A stretch of DNA of 64,000 bases, from assembly GCA_963742865.1 (NCBI GenBank), contig CAVUNW010000043.1, positions 76,454-140,453 of the forward strand. Reading direction: 5' to 3'. The position numbers and the translations under genes are program-made. How positions within the stretch are numbered: position 1 is the stretch's first letter; every line of letters starts with the position of its first letter. Shown piece by piece: positions 10,300 through 19,380 of this stretch. This DNA comes from Bog-532 sp963742865 (GTDB taxonomy: Bacteria; Actinomycetota; Actinomycetes; Streptosporangiales; Streptosporangiaceae). The notes under the pieces are model-generated. The model made no database searches, was not told the DNA's origin, and was given only the letters and a program-made list of their open reading frames with translations.

Positions 10300-11427
10300 T
10301 TAGGCGTCCACGAGGACGAGCTCGCGGGTCACGTTGTTCAGGCGCTCGGCGCCGTTCTCGGTGCACACCACGATGTCCTCGATGCGCGCCCCGTTCGGCC
10401 CGGGATAGATGCCCGGCTCGATGGAGAACGCCATGCCGGGTGCCAGCGGCTCGCTGTTGCCCGCCACGATGTACGGATCCTCGTGTGATTCCAGGCCGAT
10501 GCCGTGCCCGGTGCGGTGGATGAACGCCGGGCCGTACCCGGCCCGGGCGATCGGCTCACGGGCCGCGGCGTCGATGGCCTCGGCGCGCACGCCCGGCTGC
10601 ACGGCCTCATACGCCGCCTCCTGCGCGTCCTTGAGCACCTGGTAGTAGGCGACGAAGCCGGCGGGCGGCTCGCCGATCGCGTAGGTCCGGGTGCAGTCCG
10701 AACGGTAACCGGACGGCATCATGCCGCCGATGTCCACGACGACGGCGTCGCCGGGGCGCAGCACCCGGTCGGAGACCTCGTGGTGCGGGCTGGCCGCGTT
10801 CGGGCCGGAGCCGACGATCACGAAATCCACCTGGGTGTGCCCCTCGGCCAGGATCGCCTCGGCGATCAGCGTCCCCACCTCACGTTCGGTCCGGCCGGCC
10901 TTGAGCCAGCCCGGGACCCGGGCGTGCACCCGGTCGATCGCGGCGCCGGCCTCCCGCAGGGCCGCCACCTCGGCGGGGGTCTTGCGCATCCGCAGCTCCC
11001 GCAGCGCCGAGCTGGCCAGGACCTGGCGGGCCCCGGGCATCGCGTCCCGCAGCTTCAGCACCATCAGCGCCCACATCTGGTCCGCGAGCCCGACCACCCG
11101 GACCGGGCCCAGCCGCCGGGCGATCAGCGCGTAGGGGTCCTCGGTCTCCTCCCAGGCGATCATCTCCAGGCCCAGGCCCGAGGCCGGCGACGCCTGCGCC
11201 GCCGCCAGTTCCAGCCGCGGGACCACGAGCGCCGGCTCGCCGCGAGCCGGAATTACCAGGCAGGTCAGGCGCTCCAGCTGCTTGGCGTCGTACCCGGAGA
11301 CGTAGCGCAGGTCGGCGCCCGGCGTCAGCAGCAGTGCGTCCGCTCCCCCGGCGCGCACCCGCTCGGCCGCGTCCTGGAGCCGGCTGGCCGGGAAGAGGCC
11401 GGAGGTTGTTGACGCTGGCTCAGACAT
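10300..11427 (-). CDS. M24 family metallopeptidase (Xaa-Pro aminopeptidase)
   Basis: Enzyme of 375 residues that removes an N-terminal residue preceding proline. A creatinase-like N-terminal domain (about 1-140) precedes the pita-bread catalytic domain. All five metal ligands are visible: Asp in VVVDIGG, Asp in GYRSDCTR, His in HRTGHGIG, Glu in SIEPGIY and Glu in RIEDIVV. The ATG at 11427 follows GGGGAGGCGATCG. It converges with the PAC2 gene (37-bp gap). Confidence 0.92.
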   Translation of the reverse strand: MSEPASTTSGLFPASRLQDAAERVRAGGADALLLTPGADLRYVSGYDAKQLERLTCLVIPARGEPALVVPRLELAAAQASPASGLGLEMIAWEETEDPYALIARRLGPVRVVGLADQMWALMVLKLRDAMPGARQVLASSALRELRMRKTPAEVAALREAGAAIDRVHARVPGWLKAGRTEREVGTLIAEAILAEGHTQVDFVIVGSGPNAASPHHEVSDRVLRPGDAVVVDIGGMMPSGYRSDCTRTYAIGEPPAGFVAYYQVLKDAQEAAYEAVQPGVRAEAIDAAAREPIARAGYGPAFIHRTGHGIGLESHEDPYIVAGNSEPLAPGMAFSIEPGIYPGPNGARIEDIVVCTENGAERLNNVTRELVLVDA

Positions 11428-11502
11428 CGATCGCCTCCCCTTCTGGGTGGTCGTGAGCGTGCGGTGTGATCATGAGCGTCCGGTGTGACCACGGCCGTGG
11501 CC

Positions 11503-12396
11503 TCACTGCCCGGTGACGGCCGAAACGAACCGGGACAGCGACGAGCCCAGCCGCCACCGCTCGTCCAGCTCCTTCAGCCGGGCGGGGTCGGCGGGCGTGG
11601 CCGGGAGGTCCCCGGCCACGGCCGGCAGCGGCACGTCGGTGGCGGTCCGCACCACCGCCGGGGCGACCTCGAGGTAATCGCGGGCGGCGGTGAGCTTGGC
11701 CCGGCTGCCGGTCGGGAAGCCGCCGTGTCCCTTGTCCACCGCCGCGATGATGTCGTCGATGCCGCCGAACGAGCGGACCAGCGCCGCCGCGGTCTTCTCC
11801 CCCACCCCGGGCACCCCCGGCAGCCCGTCGCTGGGATCGCCGCGCAGCACCGCAAAGTCCGCGTACGCGCGGCCCGGGATGCCGTACCGCTCGGTCACCG
11901 CGCCCTCGTCGACGATCTCCAGCTTGGTCAGCCCGCGCACGGTGTAGATGATGCGCACACCGCGGGCGTCGTCGACGAGCTGGAACAGGTCACGGTCCCC
12001 GGTGACGACGTCGACCGGCTGCTGGGCGGCGACCGCGAGGGTGGCGATCACATCGTCGGCCTCGTAGCGGGCCGCGCCGGCCACGGCGATCCCCGCGGCG
12101 TCCAGGACCTCACGGATGATCGGCACCTGCGGGATCAGCGCGGGCGGCGTCTGCTCCTCGTTGCCCTGCAGCACCCGGTGTGCCTTATAGGAAGGCACCG
12201 CGGCCACCCGGAACGCGGGCCGCCAGTCCTCGTCCCAGCATGCGATCAGGCGCGACGGCTCGCGCCCGCGAACCAGCCGCGCGATCATGTCCAGCAGCCC
12301 GCGCACGGCGTTGACCGGCGTCCCGTCCGGCGCCGTGACGGTATCCGGCACGCCGTAGAACGCGCGGTAGTAGAGCGAAGCGGTGTCCAGCAGCAT
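11503..12396 (-). CDS. 5'-3' exonuclease (flap-endonuclease family, Pol I N-terminal-like)
   Basis: Stand-alone relative of the DNA polymerase I 5' nuclease domain, expected to trim 5' flaps or RNA primers. It opens LLDTASLYYRAFYGVP and contains the metal-site acidic clusters ACWDEDWR, YEADDVIATLA and VTGDRDLFQLV. The helix-hairpin-helix region GDPSDGLPGVPGVGEKTA is typical. The ATG at 12396 is chosen, with GGCGGGGTG just upstream; a GTG at 12408 is equally possible. No polymerase domain is attached. Confidence 0.88.
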   Translation of the reverse strand: MLLDTASLYYRAFYGVPDTVTAPDGTPVNAVRGLLDMIARLVRGREPSRLIACWDEDWRPAFRVAAVPSYKAHRVLQGNEEQTPPALIPQVPIIREVLDAAGIAVAGAARYEADDVIATLAVAAQQPVDVVTGDRDLFQLVDDARGVRIIYTVRGLTKLEIVDEGAVTERYGIPGRAYADFAVLRGDPSDGLPGVPGVGEKTAAALVRSFGGIDDIIAAVDKGHGGFPTGSRAKLTAARDYLEVAPAVVRTATDVPLPAVAGDLPATPADPARLKELDERWRLGSSLSRFVSAVTGQ

Positions 12397-12516
12397 GAGC
12401 GAGCCCACCCCGCCATCCTGCCAGGTCCGCCGGCCTGCGGGCGCCATTGCATCGCCGTCGGCACCGCGTGGCACCGCGAATGGCACCCGCTGAGCTGCGA
12501 ACACAGCCGCGATTCA

Positions 12517-12981
12517 CTATTGCTCTGCCCCGGGGCCGCCTGGCGCCTCGTCCGGGTCGGTGATCTGGATGAAGTGCAGCGGCTCGTCAAGGTCCCTTGC
12601 GTGCTCCTGCCACTTCGCCATGTCCAGGGTGAGGATGGGGCAGACCGCCGCATCGGCGACCGCAGCCACCTGGGCGTCCCACGGGTCAAGGCCAGTCCTG
12701 GCGATAACCTCAGCGAGCCTCGTAGCCTGCTCGGCGTCCCGCACCGGCGCCACTTCGGCGTTGCCCAGCCTCTCCAGGCCCTCCAGGAGATCATCGGCGT
12801 CGTCAGTGCGCACATCCAGAGATGCCCCGGTGAGCGTGAGGACGGGAACGACCAGCGACTGCCCACGGGCGTCGTATCCCTGGATGAGGGTCATGATGCT
12901 GGCATCGAAGCGGGCGACAGCCACGGCCACGCTCAGGTCAACGACGTATGGCGGCGGAGTGGCCCCACCGTCTTTACTCAC
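12517..12981 (-). CDS. PIN-domain toxin (VapC-like) of a toxin-antitoxin pair
   Basis: Protein of 154 residues with a PIN fold, presumably a small RNase. The first metal-binding Asp is in YVVDLSVAVAV and the C-terminal acidic pair lies in LDPWDAQVAAVA...CPILTLD. The position of the usual second acidic residue after the first helix reads VPVLTLTGAS instead of the more common LxxAE, so one active-site carboxylate is not obvious. The GTG start overlaps the antitoxin stop by 8 nt, the normal arrangement for coupled VapBC expression. Confidence 0.75.
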   Translation of the reverse strand: MSKDGGATPPPYVVDLSVAVAVARFDASIMTLIQGYDARGQSLVVPVLTLTGASLDVRTDDADDLLEGLERLGNAEVAPVRDAEQATRLAEVIARTGLDPWDAQVAAVADAAVCPILTLDMAKWQEHARDLDEPLHFIQITDPDEAPGGPGAEQ

Positions 12982-13228
12982 CTCTTAGCAGCGCGGCAGC
13001 CTGGGCGTCGACGTGCGCCATCATCCGGGCCACCTTGCCCGGATCGGCCCGTTCGGCCGCCTCCTTCCACAACCTGCGCTGGCGCCGCTCGCGCTGGATC
13101 CTGGCCTCCATCGCGTCATTGAACACGGCCGATACAGAGGGAGCCTTGCCCTCCTTCACCAGCTGCTCGGCATAGGCAGACAGGCGAGGGTCCACGGTGA
13201 TGGTCAGACGGGCCTTTCTGTCGCTCAT
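12974..13228 (-). CDS. Antitoxin of the PIN toxin pair (CopG/MetJ-like)
   Basis: Protein of 84 residues opening MSDRKARLTITVDPRLSAYA, a ribbon-helix-helix-like start, followed by a long charged helix (MEARIQRERRQRRLWKEAAE) suited to toxin binding. It probably dimerises on its own promoter and represses the operon. ATG at 13228. Its last 8 nt overlap the toxin start at 12981. The family assignment is tentative; the pairing is clear from the overlap. Confidence 0.7.
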   Translation of the reverse strand: MSDRKARLTITVDPRLSAYAEQLVKEGKAPSVSAVFNDAMEARIQRERRQRRLWKEAAERADPGKVARMMAHVDAQAAALLRGE

Positions 13229-13342
13229 ACCCGGATCATACGATGGAGCACGCGCGATTGGGCGGATGCCGCATCGTGGTGGTGTTCGGCTTCCTGGATA
13301 CGGTCCCCGGCTAACTCGGCTCCGCCGGTCCCCAACCGGAAC

Positions 13343-13382
13343 GTGTGCGATAGTGGCTGCTATCACCGCCACTATCGCACAC
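13343..13382. other. Perfect 14-bp inverted repeat in the TA/permease intergenic region
   Basis: GTGTGCGATAGTGG (13343-13356) and CCACTATCGCACAC (13369-13382) are perfect reverse complements with a 12-nt spacer. It lies between the divergent antitoxin gene and the permease. It could be an operator, a terminator for unseen transcripts or a mobile-element relic. The remaining 13229-13519 shows no gene. Confidence 0.6.
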
Positions 13383-13519
13383 AAATTCGAGACTGGCCGG
13401 GGTCTTCCCCGGGACGCGAGGACGGTGACATGGCGGCATGGCCATAATTGCCGCATGACGGTCCATGCCGAGCAGCGCGACTGCCGCCGCGCAAGCCGTG
13501 GCCCGGCTGCCGACGTTGG

Positions 13520-14890
13520 GTGCCGCACGGACCGTGGGCTGCGGCCCTGAGCGGGGCCGGGGCGGAGGCGCTGTCCGCGGTACTGCTGGCCGCCATCCTC
13601 ATCGCCGCGGTGATCCGTCCCCGGTGGCTGCCCGAGGCCGCCGTGGCCGTGCCCGCGGCCGTCATCGTGATCGTCACCGGCGCGCTGCCGCTGCCGGCCG
13701 CCCGTGCGGAGATGGCCCGGCTGCTGCCGGTGGTGGGTTTCCTGGCCGCGGTCCTGGTGCTCGGGCAGCTATGCGAGGCCGAGGGTCTCTTCAGCGCGGC
13801 CGGGGCCCGGCTGGCGCGATGGAGCCGGCACCGGCCCGTTCGGCTGCTGACGGGGACGTTCGCGCTGGCTTCGGTCACCACCGCGGTGCTCAGCCTGGAC
13901 ACAACCGTGGTGCTGCTGACGCCTGTGGTGCACGAGACCGCGGCCCGGCTGCGGCTGCGGCCGAAGCCGTACGTGTACGCCTGCACGCACCTGGCCAACT
14001 CCGCCTCGCTGCTGCTGCCGGTGTCGAACCTGACGAACCTGCTCGCGTTCTCGGTCAGCGGCCTCAGCCTGACCGGTTTCACCGCCGCCATGGGGCTGCC
14101 GTGGCTGGTGGCCATCGCGGTGGAGTACGTGGTGTTCCGGGTGTTCTTCCGCGCCGATCTCGCCGCCCCGCCCGAACCCGGCCCCACACGGGAAACCGAG
14201 CCCAGCCCAGAAACGGGACCCGCCCCCGACGCGGACGCGCCCGCCGACGAGACCCCGGAGGGCGAGCGGCTTCCGCTGTTCCCGCTCGCCGTCGTGGTGG
14301 CGACGCTCGCCGGGTTCACGGTGACCTCGTTCGTGGGGGTGAACCCGGCGTGGGCTGCGTTCGGCGGGGCACTGGCCCTGGCCATCCGCGCGCTGGCGCG
14401 CCGGGAGACCTCGGTGCGCGGCATCGTCCGGGCCGCCGCGATCCCGTTCCTGCTGTTCGTGCTGGGCCTGGGGCTGGTCGTCCAGGCCCTGGTCGGGAAC
14501 GGGCTGGGGTCGGCGATCGCGCGGGTACTGCCGCATGGCTCGTCGCTGCCCGCGCTGCTGGCCATCGCGGCCCTGGCGGCGGCCGTCGCCAACCTGGTCA
14601 ACAACCTGCCGGCGGTGCTCGTCCTGCTTGCCGCGCTCACCGGGAGCGGCGCATCCCCGGCGCACCTTGCGGGCCCGGTGCTCGCCGTCCTGATCGGCGT
14701 CAACATCGGGCCGAACCTCACCTACGCGGGCTCACTGGCCACCCTGCTGTGGCGCCGGCTGCTGGCCGAACGGGACCACGAGGTGGAACTCGGCGAGTTC
14801 ACCCGGCTCGGGCTGGCGACCGTGCCCCTCGGCCTGGCCGCAGCCACCGCCGCCCTCTGGTGCGGCCTCCGTCTCACCGGCCACGGCTGA
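13520..14890 (+). CDS. ArsB/NhaD-type anion permease (SLC13 superfamily)
   Basis: Polytopic membrane protein with about 11-12 transmembrane segments, related to arsenite/citrate permeases. Two repeat halves are visible: LSLDTTVVLLTPVVHETA with the ANSASLLLPVSNLTNL loop in the first, and VNNLPAVLVLLAALTG with GVNIGPNLTYAGSLATLLW in the second. A charged Pro/Glu-rich loop (about 14170-14270) separates the halves. No arsR or arsC neighbours are seen, so arsenic transport is not established. Start uncertain: GTG at 13520 is used, while the frame stays open up to a TTG at 13448. Confidence 0.8.
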   Translation: MPHGPWAAALSGAGAEALSAVLLAAILIAAVIRPRWLPEAAVAVPAAVIVIVTGALPLPAARAEMARLLPVVGFLAAVLVLGQLCEAEGLFSAAGARLARWSRHRPVRLLTGTFALASVTTAVLSLDTTVVLLTPVVHETAARLRLRPKPYVYACTHLANSASLLLPVSNLTNLLAFSVSGLSLTGFTAAMGLPWLVAIAVEYVVFRVFFRADLAAPPEPGPTRETEPSPETGPAPDADAPADETPEGERLPLFPLAVVVATLAGFTVTSFVGVNPAWAAFGGALALAIRALARRETSVRGIVRAAAIPFLLFVLGLGLVVQALVGNGLGSAIARVLPHGSSLPALLAIAALAAAVANLVNNLPAVLVLLAALTGSGASPAHLAGPVLAVLIGVNIGPNLTYAGSLATLLWRRLLAERDHEVELGEFTRLGLATVPLGLAAATAALWCGLRLTGHG

Positions 14891-15182
14891 CCGCAACGGG
14901 CTACGGCGCCTGGCAGCTGCCGGGACGTCGCAGCACCGCGACCGGGAATGGGACCTAGGTCCTCGGTGGGAGGACCGGCCTGCTCTGGCCTGGTAAAGCG
15001 AGTCCGGTCAGCTTGGCCTGCAGGGTGAGCCAAGCTCACGCCCGGGCTGGAGTGAGGCCGCATCGAGCTGATCGGCAGACCGCCACCGCAACCCGCACCT
15101 GCACCGCTCGCCACCAGTGGGTGACATGTGGCGCTCGCACGGTAACAAGCTCAGATGAGTCGATGGGAGAGGAGTGCGGGTC

Positions 15183-15894
15183 ATGAAGCTATCTGCCAAG
15201 CTGCCCCCGGATGACCAGGGCGCGCAGCTCATGCGCTTCGAGAACGTCCGCGGCCAGCGTTACACCGAGATCTTCCTGATCGGCGGTCACGCGATCACCC
15301 ACCACCTCGTCGCCGGGGTCTACAACACCCTCGGGATGAACGACCCCGCCGGGACCGGGGACACCAGCCCGCAGGACGTGCTGGACAAGATCGATATCGA
15401 AGAGCTGACGGAGACCTACGACATCCTCGGTGCGTTCAAGAACGGCCCGAGGCTGTGGGCACTGGACTGGGCCGAGGCCATGGTGGGCGGGGAACGCGAC
15501 TTCAGCGGGCTGAAGGCACGGTGGGTGATGTGGCTGGACGTGCCCAAGGAGATGCGCCTGGCACGAGAGCGTCGCGTACAAGCCGATCACCGGCAAGCGC
15601 GACACCCAGCTCGGCATCAGCAAGGGTTCGCCTGCCTTCCTGCTCGACGACCCCGACGGCGATACCTGGTGCATGAAGTCGGCCAGCCTCATCGTCGACC
15701 CCAGCCAGACCTACGAGAGCCTCAAGGACCTCGGCGGCCGTCTGACGCCCGCGCCGGGCTGGCACTTCCGCACCGTAGTGCTCGAACAGGACCTGATTCT
15801 TACGCCGGATGACGGAGCCGCCAAGATCACCCAGGACGAGCTGGGCAACACCTACGACCGCGTCGGAGGCCCCTACAGCAACTACAAGCCTTAA
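15183..15894 (+). CDS. Conserved hypothetical protein, one frameshift near 15565
   Basis: About 235 residues once the frame break is repaired. The first part (MKLSAKLPPDDQGAQLMRFE, GVYNTLGMNDPAGTGDTSPQ, DILGAFKNGPRLWALDWAEA) reads to about 15565. It then continues one frame over with VAYKPITGKRDTQLGISKGS, FLLDDPDGDTWCMKSASLIV and the terminal GGPYSNYKP. The whole looks like one small soluble protein seen widely in soil bacteria, with no assigned function; I recognise no catalytic motif. The ATG at 15183 follows GGAGAGG. The 292 bp upstream (14891-15182) hold no gene. Confidence 0.65.
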
Positions 15895-16090
15895 GGGACC
15901 TTGGCCCTATGCCCCCTTGGGCCTGGCAGACCATGCGGGGGTCGCAGTAACCAGCATGGGAAAGACCAGGGAAGCGTGTTAGCAGGCAATTCTGGAACGG
16001 AATGGACATCGAGCTCGAGCACGGCACGCGTGATCCGGAGACGAATGTCATCGCCGCGGCGTGCTACCAGCGAGCGTGGGATCGCCTGTT

Positions 16091-16405
16091 TCATACTCGT
16101 TCGTACTCGCTGACGCTGATTCCCTCACGCCGGTCGTCAATGATCACTGCGCCGCTGGCGGCCAGGGCGGCACAGGACATCCGGTAGTGGTGGCCGCACA
16201 GCAGGAGGGCAACTGAATGCGGGCGGGCAGAGGTGGGCGGGATGAGGACCCGCACCACCGGTCTGGCGGGGCAGCAGCAGGCCCGAACACCCAGAGCCGA
16301 CGGCCTGGACCAGTCAGTCCGGTCGTCGAGAGGCGTTTCGGCAATCTGGTCGTCGGAGGACCTCCCGGCGTCCTTAGACCTCCGACGCGGAAACCTCATC
16401 CACAT
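16091..16405 (-). CDS. Small zinc-ribbon-like protein (DUF7455-like), N-terminus uncertain
   Basis: The C-terminal part reads VVRVLIPP..VALLLCGHHYR followed by the helix CAALAASGAVIIDD. The CxHH arrangement and helix resemble the actinobacterial DUF7455 proteins, which pair an N-terminal CxxC with a CxHH. Upstream the Cys cluster RACCCPARP may be the other metal half, but the segment before it looks out of frame. Start not defined. The rest of 15895-16523 shows nothing else convincing. Confidence 0.4.
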   Translation of the reverse strand: MWMRFPRRRSKDAGRSSDDQIAETPLDDRTDWSRPSALGVRACCCPARPVVRVLIPPTSARPHSVALLLCGHHYRMSCAALAASGAVIIDDRREGISVSEYERV

Positions 16406-16523
16406 TTGGCCAGTGTCCGCCAGCCGCGAGCCGCCTCAGTAGGGACTTAGCACTCGTCCCTCGCGGGACCTTCGGCCCCGAATACCCCTGCACGACCTGG
16501 ATTCCTCCCGGGCCAGCACTACC

Positions 16524-16769
16524 TCACGACTCTTCCGTGTGCCCCGGCCAGGCGACGGCCATTTCCCGGACTCGTTTGACCGCGTGGGTCAGCGGCATGC
16601 CGCGGCCGACGGCCACCCCGATCAGGTACGCGGTGACCGGCGCGGCCGGCCGGTCGACGTTGTGGGCCACGTCCCGCGTCATGTCGAGAATCACCCGTGC
16701 GTCCGCCCCCTCCCGGTTCAGGCCCAGGTCGGCGCTGACGGTCATGATCCAGCGGTCCATCGCGCTCAT
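16524..16769 (-). CDS. DUF6457 domain protein
   Basis: Protein of 81 residues: DRWIMTVSADLGLNREGAD, then RVILDMTRDVAHNVDRPAAP and TAYLIGVAVGRG. This matches the short DUF6457 helical family of actinobacteria. Family members are often found beside, or fused to, molybdopterin guanylyltransferase-like proteins. Here mobA lies 6 kb away on the same strand, so a link to Mo-cofactor metabolism is possible but unproven. ATG at 16769. Confidence 0.7.
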   Translation of the reverse strand: MSAMDRWIMTVSADLGLNREGADARVILDMTRDVAHNVDRPAAPVTAYLIGVAVGRGMPLTHAVKRVREMAVAWPGHTEES

Positions 16770-16900
16770 GAGGTCGCCCCTGTTCGCTGCGGCCGGGTTC
16801 CCCGGCTGTCGTCACGTCTATCAGAACAGGGGAGGTCCCGCTGCCGTGGCCCGGGGGACGGCCACACCTATCATTGGTCGTATGAGCAGGGGGTTTTAGG

Positions 16901-17968
16901 ATGCCGAACGCGAGGTGGCGCACCCGCGACCCGGACGGCGCTCCGGCTCGGGGGCACGCGGACCACGGGCAGCCGAATCACCAGCACGGCCCGGTCGCGG
17001 ATGCTGACCCGCGCTGGCTGGGGGGCGCGCTCGGCCTCATCATCGCGTTCATGGTCGCCGAAGTCGTGGCCGGCGCGCTGGCCCACTCGCTGGCCCTGAT
17101 CTCCGACGCGGCGCACATGCTCACCGACGCGGCCTCCATCGGCCTGGTGCTGATCACGATGAGACTGGCCGCACGGCCGCCCGGAGGGAACTTCACCTAC
17201 GGCCTGAAGCGGACCGAGATCCTGTCCGCTCAGGCCAACGGGATCACGCTGCTGGTGCTGGCCGCCTGGCTCGGCTACGAGGCGGTACGGCGGCTGATCA
17301 CCCCGCTCGCCGTCACCGGCGGGGTCGTGATCGGTGTCGCGCTGGCCGGGGTGGTGGTCAACGTCACCGCGACGATGCTGCTGACCCGGGCCAGCCGGGG
17401 CCCGCGCCGGAGCCTCAACCTGGAGGGCGCGTTCCGGCACATCCTGACCGACGTTTTCGCGTTCGCGGCCACCGCCATGGCCGGCCTGATCATCGTGCTG
17501 ACCGGGTTCGCGCGGGCGGACGCGATCGCCTCGCTGCTGGTCGTCGCGCTGATGCTGCGGGCCGGTGTGGGGCTGGTCCGGGACTCCGGCCGGATCTTCC
17601 TGGAGGCGGCCCCGGCCGACCTGAGCCCGGCGGTGATCGGTGCGGCCATGGCCGCCCACCCGTACGTCACCGAGGTGCACGACCTGCACGTCTGGGAGAT
17701 CAGCTCGGACCTTCCGGCCGCCTCGGCGCACGTGCTCGTCGCCGTGGGCGAGGACTGCCACGCGGTCCGCGCGGACCTGGAGTCGCTGCTCAGCCAGGAG
17801 TACGGGATCAGCCACACGACCCTGCAGGTCGACCACGCGCCGGTGCCGCTGCTGACCGTCGGCCACCCGCCATCCTGCGGCTCAGGGTCGCAGTGCGGTG
17901 AACGGGCCGAACGGGAGGTTGCGGACCACGGTCCAGCCGACGAGCACCACGGCCACCGCCGGCCATAG
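16901..17968 (+). CDS. Cation diffusion facilitator (CzcD/ZitB-type Zn/Co/Cd exporter)
   Basis: Inner-membrane antiporter of 355 residues with six transmembrane helices. The two metal-site motifs are present: SDAAHMLTDAA in helix 2 and HILTDVFAF in helix 5. A His-rich N-terminus (HADHGQPNHQH) and the ferredoxin-like C-terminal domain (EVHDLHVWEISSDLPAASAH) are typical of CDF proteins. The last 29 codons overlap the convergent DUF2752 gene and look unlike the family, so the functional end may lie near VGHPPSCG. Confidence 0.88.
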   Translation: MPNARWRTRDPDGAPARGHADHGQPNHQHGPVADADPRWLGGALGLIIAFMVAEVVAGALAHSLALISDAAHMLTDAASIGLVLITMRLAARPPGGNFTYGLKRTEILSAQANGITLLVLAAWLGYEAVRRLITPLAVTGGVVIGVALAGVVVNVTATMLLTRASRGPRRSLNLEGAFRHILTDVFAFAATAMAGLIIVLTGFARADAIASLLVVALMLRAGVGLVRDSGRIFLEAAPADLSPAVIGAAMAAHPYVTEVHDLHVWEISSDLPAASAHVLVAVGEDCHAVRADLESLLSQEYGISHTTLQVDHAPVPLLTVGHPPSCGSGSQCGERAEREVADHGPADEHHGHRRP

Positions 17969-18292
17969 CCAGGCGGGTTTGCGTACCTCGGCCAGCGGCC
18001 GGCCACGCCACCGCCCGGCCGTCGCGTTCAGCCACGCCACGGCGACCAGCAGCACCAGCGGCATTGCGAGCGCGTTGTCATGGAAGGCGCGGACCACGTG
18101 GGCGTGCGCGAGATCGTGCACCATCCGCAGGCCACCGCAGAACGGGCAGTACAGGCCCGTGGCCAGGTGGAAGGGACACGGCAGGAACACCTGATGAGCG
18201 CGCGGGTCGACGAAGAACAGGAGCGCGGTCGCCGTGCCCGCCGTCAGTGCCTCCGACAGCGGGACGGCCATGTCCCGGCGCAGCGCGGGCAC
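17882..18292 (-). CDS. DUF2752 membrane protein
   Basis: Protein of 136 residues with about three transmembrane helices. The family signature CPFCGGLRM sits between the first two (FHLATGLYCPFCGGLRMVHD), followed by PLVLLVAVAWLNA and WPAVAVVLVGWTVV. Function unknown. The GTG start at 18292 shares one base with the TAG stop of the RDD gene (TAGTG), implying translational coupling of the two membrane proteins. Confidence 0.75.
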   Translation of the reverse strand: MPALRRDMAVPLSEALTAGTATALLFFVDPRAHQVFLPCPFHLATGLYCPFCGGLRMVHDLAHAHVVRAFHDNALAMPLVLLVAVAWLNATAGRWRGRPLAEVRKPAWLWPAVAVVLVGWTVVRNLPFGPFTALRP

Positions 18293-19212
18293 TACCGCGG
18301 CGTGCCGTAACCGCCTGGCGGCTGCTGGCCGTAGCCCTGCTGGCCGTAGCCCTGCTGGCCGTAGCCCTTGCTGGCGTATATCCCTGGCCATTGCCCTGGC
18401 CGTTGCCGCCCGGACCGCCGCCCTCGCCGTTGCGCACGACCATGGTGTGCACGATCTTGTCGGCCAGGGTCTGCCGCTTGCTGTCCCAGAGCGGGAACAG
18501 GAAGCCGACGTAACAGATGATGGCGTCGACGATGTGCGCGATATCCCGGACGAACGCCATGCCGGCGCCGATCGGCTGCCCGGTCTCCTCGCTGAGGAGC
18601 CGGACGTCGGTGATCTTCTTGCCCAGGCTCTGGCCGGTGCGGCCCGCCTGGAAGACCCGGTTATAAAGCCACCAGCCCAGCCCGGCCAGGTAGAAAATGA
18701 CGCTGATCCCTGCGCCGGCTCCCCCGTGGGCCGCGAGCGCTTCGCCGATACCGAACAGGATCCAGGCCGGGATGCCGTCGATGAGGTAAGCCCCGACCCG
18801 GGTGAGCCAGTTCGCGTAGGCCGGGGCACCGAACGCGTAACCGCCGGGCTGCGCGGCCGGGCCCCGATAGCCCGCGGGGGCCGTCCCGTAAGGCTGAGCA
18901 TCCTGGCCGTAGCCGCCCCCCGGCTGGCCCGACCCGTACGGCGCGGACGGCTCCCCGTAGCCGGGCCTGCCCGTATCCCGGCTGGCCGCCATCTTGCTGC
19001 CCGTAACCACCCTGGCCATATCCGGGCTCACCGCCCGGCTGCCCATAACCGCCCTGGCCGTAGCCCGGCTCACCGCCCGGCTGGCCGTACCCGCCCGGCT
19101 GGCCGCCTTGCTGCCCGTAGCCGCCCTGCCCGTAGCCGCCGCCCTGGCCGTACGCGGGCTGACCGTATCTCTGCTGGTCATCGCCGCCTGGTTCGCCGTA
19201 CTGGTTGCTCAT
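18292..19212 (-). CDS. RDD family membrane protein with Gly/Tyr/Gln-rich tails, two frameshifts
   Basis: Starts MSNQYGEPGGDDQQRYGQPA and continues with a low-complexity GYGQ/PGGEPGYGQ repeat arm. After a frame break near 18975 the RDD domain follows (NWLTRVGAYLIDGIPAWILF, AGRTGQSLGKKITDVRL, DSKRQTLADKIVHTMVV), with about three transmembrane helices. A second break near 18370 restores the C-terminal GYGQQGYGQQPPGGYGTPR tail and the TAG stop. Both breaks lie in repeat DNA. RDD proteins are membrane proteins of varied or unknown role. The stop is fused to the DUF2752 start. Confidence 0.75.
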
Positions 19213-19380
19213 GCATGCCCCCGCTTTGCCACTCGCGTGGTGTCCCGCGCTCACGGGAACCCGGGAAGCATACCGTGAGTGATATCTCCCGATAGGGAGA
19301 ATCGTCCGGTTCAGCATCACCCGGATGATCATGGCCGGCGCCCGCTATGTCCGTTCAGCGCAAGCATCCGGAACTGACCG

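Noticed and set aside
13448..13519. TTG-initiated N-terminal extension of the permease
   Set aside because: No ribosome-binding site, and the extension looks like non-coding sequence (Arg/Pro/Cys-rich); a later GTG gives a typical start.
16002..16187. Small plus-strand frame beginning MDIELEHGTRDPETN
   Set aside because: Overlaps the better-supported DUF7455-like gene on the other strand and has no ribosome-binding site.
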